A stretch of DNA of 55,792 bases from Clostridia bacterium (GTDB taxonomy: Bacteria > Bacillota > Clostridia > Oscillospirales > CAG-272): the NCBI GenBank assembly GCA_017531765.1, contig JAFXKJ010000156.1:1-55792 (forward strand), read 5' to 3'. Every line of letters begins with the position of its first letter. The stretch's first letter is position 1. The position numbers and the translations under genes were made by a program. The notes below the pieces were generated by a model. That model did not search any database, was not told the origin of the DNA, and saw nothing but the letters and a program-made list of their open reading frames with translations. This document shows, one piece after another, positions 50,800 through 55,792 of the stretch.

Positions 50800-52473
50800 C
50801 TATTTTCTTTTGTTTTTCTTATTTTTCGGCTTGTTCTTATTATTCTTCTTTTTCCCCTTGCCCGATTCGATTTTAGACATCAAGGAATTTATCAGCCCCG
50901 TAAGATTTGAAATATCGCTGACCGATGCTTGGCGGTAACGGGTAACAACATCGGCGAGGCGTGCAAATGCTTCAAGCAGCTTATTATATGCTCCGCTGTT
51001 TTTGGTCTGAGCCTTTTCCTGTTTCTTCTTTGATACTCTGACTATCTCTCCGCGCTCTATACATTCTCCCGTTTCAAGGTCAAACACGTCTCCGCTGTAT
51101 GGCGCTTCCGCAAAGATACCTCGGCTTTCCGTGATTAGAGTGGCAAAGCTCTCACACACCTTATCATCCCCGTGATTTACGAAAACCTTCCTTGCGGGAG
51201 TCTTCATACTACTGAGCCATGAAAGAAGCATATCGCGGTCAGCGTGTCCACTGATCCCCGCAAGCGTCTCAACATGACACTTCACGGCGATCTCCTCGTT
51301 AAACAGCCGAACACACTTCTCACGGTTTATAATGCGTCTGCCCACCGTACCCTCGGACTGATAACCGACAAACAGAACCGTGGATTCCTCTCTCCACAGA
51401 TTGTGCTTCAGGTGATGTCTGATTCGTCCCGCCTCGCACATTCCCGACGCGGATATTATTACCTTCGGGGTTATGTCTGTGTTTATTAGCTTTGATTCGT
51501 CCGATGTAACGGATAGTCTGAGTCCGGGGAAAAGTATTGGATTCTTACCTGCTGAAAGAAGCTCCGTCGTTTCCTTATCGTAATACGGCGCAAGCAGGCT
51601 TGAAGCTGAATACACATTCGTAGCCTCAACGGCAAGAGGACTGTCAACATAAACAGGGAAACCGTCGTGGCCCTTGATTCTGCCCTCCTCCTTGATCCGA
51701 CGTATGAGATAAAGAAGCTCCTGAGTCCTACCAACTGCGAAGGATGGGATCACCACGTTTCCCCCGCGGTCAAGGGTACTTTGAATTATCCTTGTCATTT
51801 GGGACTCGTAATCGGGACGCTCGCCGTGGAGTCTGTCACCGTAGGTAGACTCGATCACGACGAAATCCGCGTCCATCGGTCCTTCGGGGTCCCTGATGAG
51901 AGGACGGGTCACGTTTCCAAGGTCGCCCGAAAAGAGAACACTTCGCTCCGTGCCACCTTCTCTCAGCTTCAGAAGTATACTTGATGAGCCGAGCAAATGT
52001 CCCGCATCGCTGAATGTGGCAGATACCCCGTCAAAAACTTCAAAGCTTTCTCCGTAGTGGTAAGTTTTGAAAAGCTTTAAGGTTGCTTCAACATCTGCCA
52101 GATTGTAAAGGGGCTCTACCTGCTCGCCGTCACGCCGCGCCGCCTTTCTGTTTTGCCACTCTGCTTCCGACTCCTGAATGTGAGCACTGTCACGGAGCAT
52201 GATCTCGCAAAGACGGTACGTTGCAAAAGTAGCATAGATATTTCCTCTGAATCCGTTCTTCACGAGGGCTGGAATCTTTCCCGAGTGGTCGATATGTGCG
52301 TGTGTCAAGAAAACCGCATCAATGTTCCCGGGAATCACGGGAATGTCATAATTCTCGTAGGTGTCAATTCCCTGCTCCATTCCGAAATCAACCAAAATGT
52401 TTTTACCCGCCGCTTCGATCAGCGTACATGAGCCTGTCACTTCATGTGCCGCACCAAGAAAAGTAATCTTCAT
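50800..52473 (-). CDS. MBL-fold beta-CASP RNA-processing nuclease
   Basis: The 557-residue protein has the metallo-beta-lactamase motifs LTHAHIDHSGK (HxHxDH), SDAGHLLGS and SGDLGNV. The beta-CASP part has PSFAVGRTQELL, FVGYQSEGTVGRRI and the final metal-binding GISGHADRDML. Such enzymes (CPSF73/YSH1-like) cut or trim RNA. An extra C-terminal part of about 80 residues is helical and ends in a highly basic Lys/Asn tail, suitable for nucleic acid binding. The promoter at 52516-52544 serves it. The target RNA is unknown. Confidence 0.88.
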   Translation of the reverse strand: MKITFLGAAHEVTGSCTLIEAAGKNILVDFGMEQGIDTYENYDIPVIPGNIDAVFLTHAHIDHSGKIPALVKNGFRGNIYATFATYRLCEIMLRDSAHIQESEAEWQNRKAARRDGEQVEPLYNLADVEATLKLFKTYHYGESFEVFDGVSATFSDAGHLLGSSSILLKLREGGTERSVLFSGDLGNVTRPLIRDPEGPMDADFVVIESTYGDRLHGERPDYESQMTRIIQSTLDRGGNVVIPSFAVGRTQELLYLIRRIKEEGRIKGHDGFPVYVDSPLAVEATNVYSASSLLAPYYDKETTELLSAGKNPILFPGLRLSVTSDESKLINTDITPKVIISASGMCEAGRIRHHLKHNLWREESTVLFVGYQSEGTVGRRIINREKCVRLFNEEIAVKCHVETLAGISGHADRDMLLSWLSSMKTPARKVFVNHGDDKVCESFATLITESRGIFAEAPYSGDVFDLETGECIERGEIVRVSKKKQEKAQTKNSGAYNKLLEAFARLADVVTRYRQASVSDISNLTGLINSLMSKIESGKGKKKNNKNKPKNKKNKRK

Positions 52474-52515
52474 GTTTTACGCCACCCTTTCGTTAAGTTT
52501 CATCTATACAATTCA

Positions 52516-52544
52516 ATTATAATATTATGTGCCGCTTTTTTCAA
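52516..52544 (-). promoter_or_regulatory. Sigma-A promoter of the beta-CASP nuclease gene
   Basis: On the reverse strand TTGAAA (52539-52544) and TATAAT (52516-52521) are 17 bp apart, about 43 nt before the start. Confidence 0.8.
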
Positions 52545-52586
52545 GTATATTTGATGAACGCATGATATATTTTTGTACCGTTCGTC

Positions 52587-52615
52587 TTGAATATCGTACT
52601 AAAATATGGTATACT
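52587..52615 (+). promoter_or_regulatory. Sigma-A promoter of the SGNH hydrolase gene
   Basis: TTGAAT (52587-52592) and TATACT (52610-52615) are 17 bp apart, 32 nt before the start codon. Confidence 0.8.
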
Positions 52616-52646
52616 ACTTTCATCAATCATCGTTTGGGAGAAAAAT

Positions 52647-53714
52647 ATGCTTAATAATACCGTATACAAACTGAAAAATGACAAAGCTCTACGCGTGGCG
52701 TACTTCGGCGGTTCGATCACCGAGGGTGCGGGCTCCTCTAACCCCGAAAAGACCTGCTACAGAGCGAAGATGACAAAATACCTGAAGGACAAATTCCCCG
52801 ATTCCGATGTAACGGAGATCAATGCTGCCATCGGCGGCACAGGTACTTCTCTCGGTATGTTCAGAGTCAATCACGACGTACTTGACTACAAGCCCGACCT
52901 CATTTTCGTTGAATTTGCAACCAATGATTTCGGTGACTCCGAGGGGAACGTAATTCCTCAGACAGAGTCCATTATCCGCCGTATCAGAAGCACACTCCCC
53001 TGCTGTGATATAGTTTTTCTTTTCTCCACTGCGCTTATGGTAAAGGAGGAGCTTGACGCAGGCGGTAAGTTTGAGTCAAAGCTCGCGCAAAAGAAAGTTT
53101 GCGACCATTACGGCATTCTTACCGTGGATTTCGGGGAATATCTCCTTGATTACGTGTACAACAAGATGGGGAAGGTATACGAGGATTACGCTCCCGATAC
53201 TCTCCATCCCGGTGATAACGGATACGCGGTTATTACCGACTACATAATCAGCATCATTGGGCCTCTTCTTGACTCTGAGGCCGACACGTCTCTCACCCCT
53301 CACAGTCTCCAAGAAAAGCTTGATCCCATCTCCTCGGACAAGGGCGACATTATATATCCCGCAGAGCTTAACATTCTTTCCCTTGACGGTTTTGATGTGA
53401 AAAACGAAAAATACGACCGTTTCCCCTCATACCTTGCCTCGGAGAAGGGTGGCTCGGAATTTACCTTCTCGTTCTCTGGTTCAGGATTTGGCTTCTACAG
53501 AGCTCCCGGAGACGCGGGCGCGGATTTTATCCTTAACATCGACGGCGGAAACGACATTCTGAATCTCAGTTGGGACCGTGAGGTAAGATCCTTCCGCAGA
53601 ATGGCAAATGCTGTTGTAACAAAGACTCTTGAAGACACAGTCCACACGGTAAAGCTCAGAGTTTTGGGCGACGGCGAATTCCCCACAAGGATCGGCGGAA
53701 TCTTTGTCTGCTGA
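52647..53714 (+). CDS. SGNH/GDSL hydrolase family protein
   Basis: The 355-residue protein contains block I AYFGGSITEGAGSS with the nucleophile Ser, block III-like FVEFATNDFGDSEG, and block V LHPGDNGYAVI with the Asp-His pair. The esterase fold spans residues 15-220. A C-terminal domain of about 130 residues looks like a beta-sandwich (ESGSEFTFSFSGSGFGFYRAP-like strands). No signal peptide is seen. Such enzymes often deacetylate sugars, but the substrate is unknown. The frame is open from 52587, within the promoter. GGGAGAAA before the ATG at 52647 decides the start. Confidence 0.88.
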   Translation: MLNNTVYKLKNDKALRVAYFGGSITEGAGSSNPEKTCYRAKMTKYLKDKFPDSDVTEINAAIGGTGTSLGMFRVNHDVLDYKPDLIFVEFATNDFGDSEGNVIPQTESIIRRIRSTLPCCDIVFLFSTALMVKEELDAGGKFESKLAQKKVCDHYGILTVDFGEYLLDYVYNKMGKVYEDYAPDTLHPGDNGYAVITDYIISIIGPLLDSEADTSLTPHSLQEKLDPISSDKGDIIYPAELNILSLDGFDVKNEKYDRFPSYLASEKGGSEFTFSFSGSGFGFYRAPGDAGADFILNIDGGNDILNLSWDREVRSFRRMANAVVTKTLEDTVHTVKLRVLGDGEFPTRIGGIFVC

Positions 53715-53733
53715 ATCAGCATAACCCCGAAAA

Positions 53734-53774
53734 AAATGCTCTCGAATCTGCTTATAACTGATTCGGGAGCATTT
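53734..53774. terminator. Bidirectional terminator after the SGNH hydrolase gene
   Basis: AAATGCTC and CGAATC (53734-53748) pair with GATTCG and GAGCATTT (53760-53774). Flanking A residues serve as T tract for the converging gene at 53792. Confidence 0.75.
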
Positions 53775-53791
53775 ATGTTATGCTTTATTTT

Positions 53792-55582
53792 TTACTTTGT
53801 GCCGACACTGCTGTCTTTTCGCTTTTCCTCTTCGGTAAGTTCATTAAAGGGCACGAGATCATGGTGCATCTTGCCAAGGTCGTTTCTGGATGCCTTGTCT
53901 CTTGAGCCGCTGTGAACGTAACCCTCGGCACGCATATAAGCGTTCCATCTGCGGTGTTCAAGTATCTCGATATTCCGTCTTTCCCCGTCAGTCAACTCAG
54001 ACTCGCACTTGTCAGCACCAAGAATTCCGCATTTGATTCTCGCTTTCATATGTATCGCCGATGCCATTGACGAACGGTAGCAATATTCGTAGGTCCAGAA
54101 TTCGTCCTCCTTGCCCCACTTGAGATGTCGCCTCAGTGCATCCTCCTCAAGCTCGGAATCGATTATAACTTCTTCCGTGTAGGAAGATTCTATATCGCCG
54201 ATAAAGTCAATTCGGTAATCCTGACCTCTGAAATTCTTTAGTCCTGTAAGAGCTCTCTTTTGCTGTGAATTATACACGATCGCCTGAATTACAGGGGCGA
54301 TGCCCATTCTCTCGAAATTCATGCGGAGATTGATAGCTGTTTTTATGTTTACGTCATCGTTACCAAGGGCAACAAGAACGTAGCTTGCATCCTTTATTTC
54401 ACGTATCTTCCCAACAAAGGTTGCGGTATCAACGTCAATATCGGAATGGATATCTATTCTGTAACGGGCATCTCCACTCAGATCCGCACCGTTATGCTCA
54501 TCCGACATCAGCTCGGGAGCCAACGCTGTGAATTTTTCCTCAGCAAGGGGATCCTTTTCAAAGACATTGATCTTAAGAGAATACCCGTCCATCTGACCGA
54601 ACCACGAAAGAGCTTTCAGCATTTCTGTTCCGTGGTGTCCGAGCCCTATGATAATTGCCGAAATCACCTTGTTTTCTTCACCGCACTCCACTGCGCTGTC
54701 GAAAATGATCTCACCATTGTCGTAAAGCACCCGGTTGATCAGTGATTTTGCCTCATTGATCCTCCGAACCTTAATATTTCCTCTGTCTATACTTGCAAGC
54801 AGACCCTCGCTTTCTATCTTTTTTGAAAACACAAAGAGGTCCACATTTTCTCTGTCTCTGTAGTTTTCAATAAGCTTAAGTGCGTGGTTGAGGTTTTCGG
54901 TCTCGTCTTCACCTATAGCAAAGAAGGATACCGACTTTTTAGGCGAATGTCTATCAAATTTCACTACAAGAATATCCTTCTTGAAGCAAATCGCCCCCAT
55001 ATCCTTTGCCATCTCCAAAAGCTCATAACTGTTTTCTTCGTTTTCTTCAAACACGTCCGTAAAAACGATGACGGCATTAGCGTGTTTCTTCTTTATGTCG
55101 CTTGCAAGTGTAAGGGATTTTTCGTTAAGCTCGGAAAAAATGTATGCGTCTCTGAAATACGATGTAATATATTTTGTATACGCGGAAATATTTTTGAACA
55201 GCGACAGCACAAATCCGAATGTAAACACAGGTGCAATAACAAGGAGGATTGACACCCACATCTGGTATATTCTATCAAGGAAATCGGGGCAAAAGCCCAT
55301 GCTGTCCGAGACGACACCGAACTCGCATCCCATGGCAAACACCTGCATCGAATTAAACAGGGAAAGCAGAACGGTCCTCACAGCTCCAAAAGCATCCGCA
55401 ACCGACGTTACACGATGCACGGGAAGAAAAATTATAAATACAGACAAAAACACACCCGCAAAAAGTGAGTTGAACAGATTCAACTTCCCCTTTGAAGTAA
55501 ATTTTCCTTTATTTACGACAAATGAAACCAATCCTGCAAGAAATATAATTCCGATTGACAGCAAAAAGCATAAAAGCCACAC
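53792..55582 (-). CDS. Membrane protein with TrkA/RCK-like core and C-terminal RyR domain
   Basis: The 596-residue protein has three or four membrane helices in the first 135 residues (LLCFLLSIGIIFLAGLVSFV, FAGVFLSVFIIFLPV, MWVSILLVIAPVFTFGF). A cytoplasmic region of two Rossmann-like units follows; the second starts SAIIIGLGHHGTEMLKAL, a GxGxxG-type NAD-binding loop, and includes YVLVALGNDDVNIKTAINLR as in TrkA/RCK domains. The last 90 residues, EHRRWNAYMRAEGYVHSGSRDK and HHDLVPFNELTEEEKRKD, fit the RyR domain named after ryanodine receptors. A ligand-gated ion channel or membrane sensor is the natural guess. The GTG start is preceded by GAGG. The promoter is near-perfect. Confidence 0.75.
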   Translation of the reverse strand: MWLLCFLLSIGIIFLAGLVSFVVNKGKFTSKGKLNLFNSLFAGVFLSVFIIFLPVHRVTSVADAFGAVRTVLLSLFNSMQVFAMGCEFGVVSDSMGFCPDFLDRIYQMWVSILLVIAPVFTFGFVLSLFKNISAYTKYITSYFRDAYIFSELNEKSLTLASDIKKKHANAVIVFTDVFEENEENSYELLEMAKDMGAICFKKDILVVKFDRHSPKKSVSFFAIGEDETENLNHALKLIENYRDRENVDLFVFSKKIESEGLLASIDRGNIKVRRINEAKSLINRVLYDNGEIIFDSAVECGEENKVISAIIIGLGHHGTEMLKALSWFGQMDGYSLKINVFEKDPLAEEKFTALAPELMSDEHNGADLSGDARYRIDIHSDIDVDTATFVGKIREIKDASYVLVALGNDDVNIKTAINLRMNFERMGIAPVIQAIVYNSQQKRALTGLKNFRGQDYRIDFIGDIESSYTEEVIIDSELEEDALRRHLKWGKEDEFWTYEYCYRSSMASAIHMKARIKCGILGADKCESELTDGERRNIEILEHRRWNAYMRAEGYVHSGSRDKASRNDLGKMHHDLVPFNELTEEEKRKDSSVGTK

Positions 55583-55616
55583 GGCAAAGACCTCGCAAAA
55601 ATAATATCTTTCCTAC

Positions 55617-55645
55617 ATTATACTTCCAATAGCAAAAATTGTCAA
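55617..55645 (-). promoter_or_regulatory. Consensus sigma-A promoter of the RyR-domain gene
   Basis: On the reverse strand TTGACA (55640-55645) and TATAAT (55617-55622), both perfect, are 17 bp apart. Confidence 0.88.
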
Positions 55646-55769
55646 GCAAAAAAAGGTTCTATAATAAAAGTTGGGGTAGCTCCTGACAGATATCAAAAAA
55701 AGATAGGCATATCTGCAAAAATCTGATAAAATAAAGTTGACTAGACAAAACTTTATCGGAGGAGCAGGT

Positions 55770-55792
55770 ATGCCTACAGTCAATTATATCGA
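55770..55792 (+). CDS. Start of a truncated reading frame at the window edge
   Basis: An ATG at 55770 opens a frame MPTVNYI that runs off the window, preceded by GGAGGAGCAG. Only seven full codons are visible, so no family can be assigned. The strong ribosome binding site supports a real start. The upstream sequence from about 55672 (GGGGTAGCTCCTGACAG) could be the end of an insertion element, but that cannot be tested here. Confidence 0.4.

Overview
The window comes from a spore-forming member of the Clostridia, probably a gut Oscillospirales-type organism. The support is a Spo0A response regulator, a SpoVD-type PBP2 with PASTA domains, meso-diaminopimelate dehydrogenase, a GatCAB amidotransferase, consensus sigma-A promoters with 17-bp spacers, GGAGG-type ribosome binding sites and moderate GC. 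The exact genus cannot be read from the sequence. The window is chromosomal. No tRNA, rRNA, CRISPR array or complete insertion sequence was seen.

Layout: (1) 1-5.3 kb holds a truncated class II fructose-bisphosphate aldolase, L-fucose isomerase, a repeat-rich intergenic stretch, a HIT protein with a phospholipase C-like protein, and an XRE regulator. (2) 5.4-19.4 kb is a leftward division and cell wall (dcw) cluster: mraZ-rsmH-ftsL-spoVD-murE-murF-mraY-ftsW-murG-divIB-ftsZ. Its mraZ promoter carries likely MraZ boxes; murD, murC and ftsA are missing. (3) 19.7-24.6 kb has a second XRE regulator and an nfo-gatC-gatA-gatB operon. (4) 24.7-31.6 kb has a BrkB-like membrane protein, an FAD oxidoreductase, a DUF4190 protein, lgt, a third XRE regulator, a leucine-rich-repeat lipoprotein and a cyclophilin. 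(5) 31.7-37.6 kb has spo0A, a YfcE-type phosphoesterase, three small unknown genes, a degenerate kinase-like protein, a membrane-anchored protein of unknown function and a PrsA-like foldase. (6) 37.8-43.1 kb has a cytoplasmic TIM-barrel protein, an Orn/Lys/Arg decarboxylase-family enzyme, two small acidic proteins, a candidate 6S RNA, an array of five different hairpins joined by GTGAAAT linkers, a possible SecB-fold protein and ddh. (7) 43.2-55.8 kb has three tandem paralogous solute-binding lipoproteins without a transporter, a nucleoside hydrolase, an OadB-like sodium pump subunit with a tiny partner, a beta-CASP nuclease, an SGNH hydrolase, and a membrane protein with a TrkA-like core and a C-terminal RyR domain.

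The most unusual signals are three. First, all three XRE regulators share one palindrome, about two or three helical turns upstream of the -35 box. Second, there is the hairpin array with its fixed linker next to a candidate 6S RNA. Third, three division proteins carry long charged cytoplasmic extensions. Start codons were re-chosen wherever the ribosome binding site clearly favours an internal start, and each case is noted.
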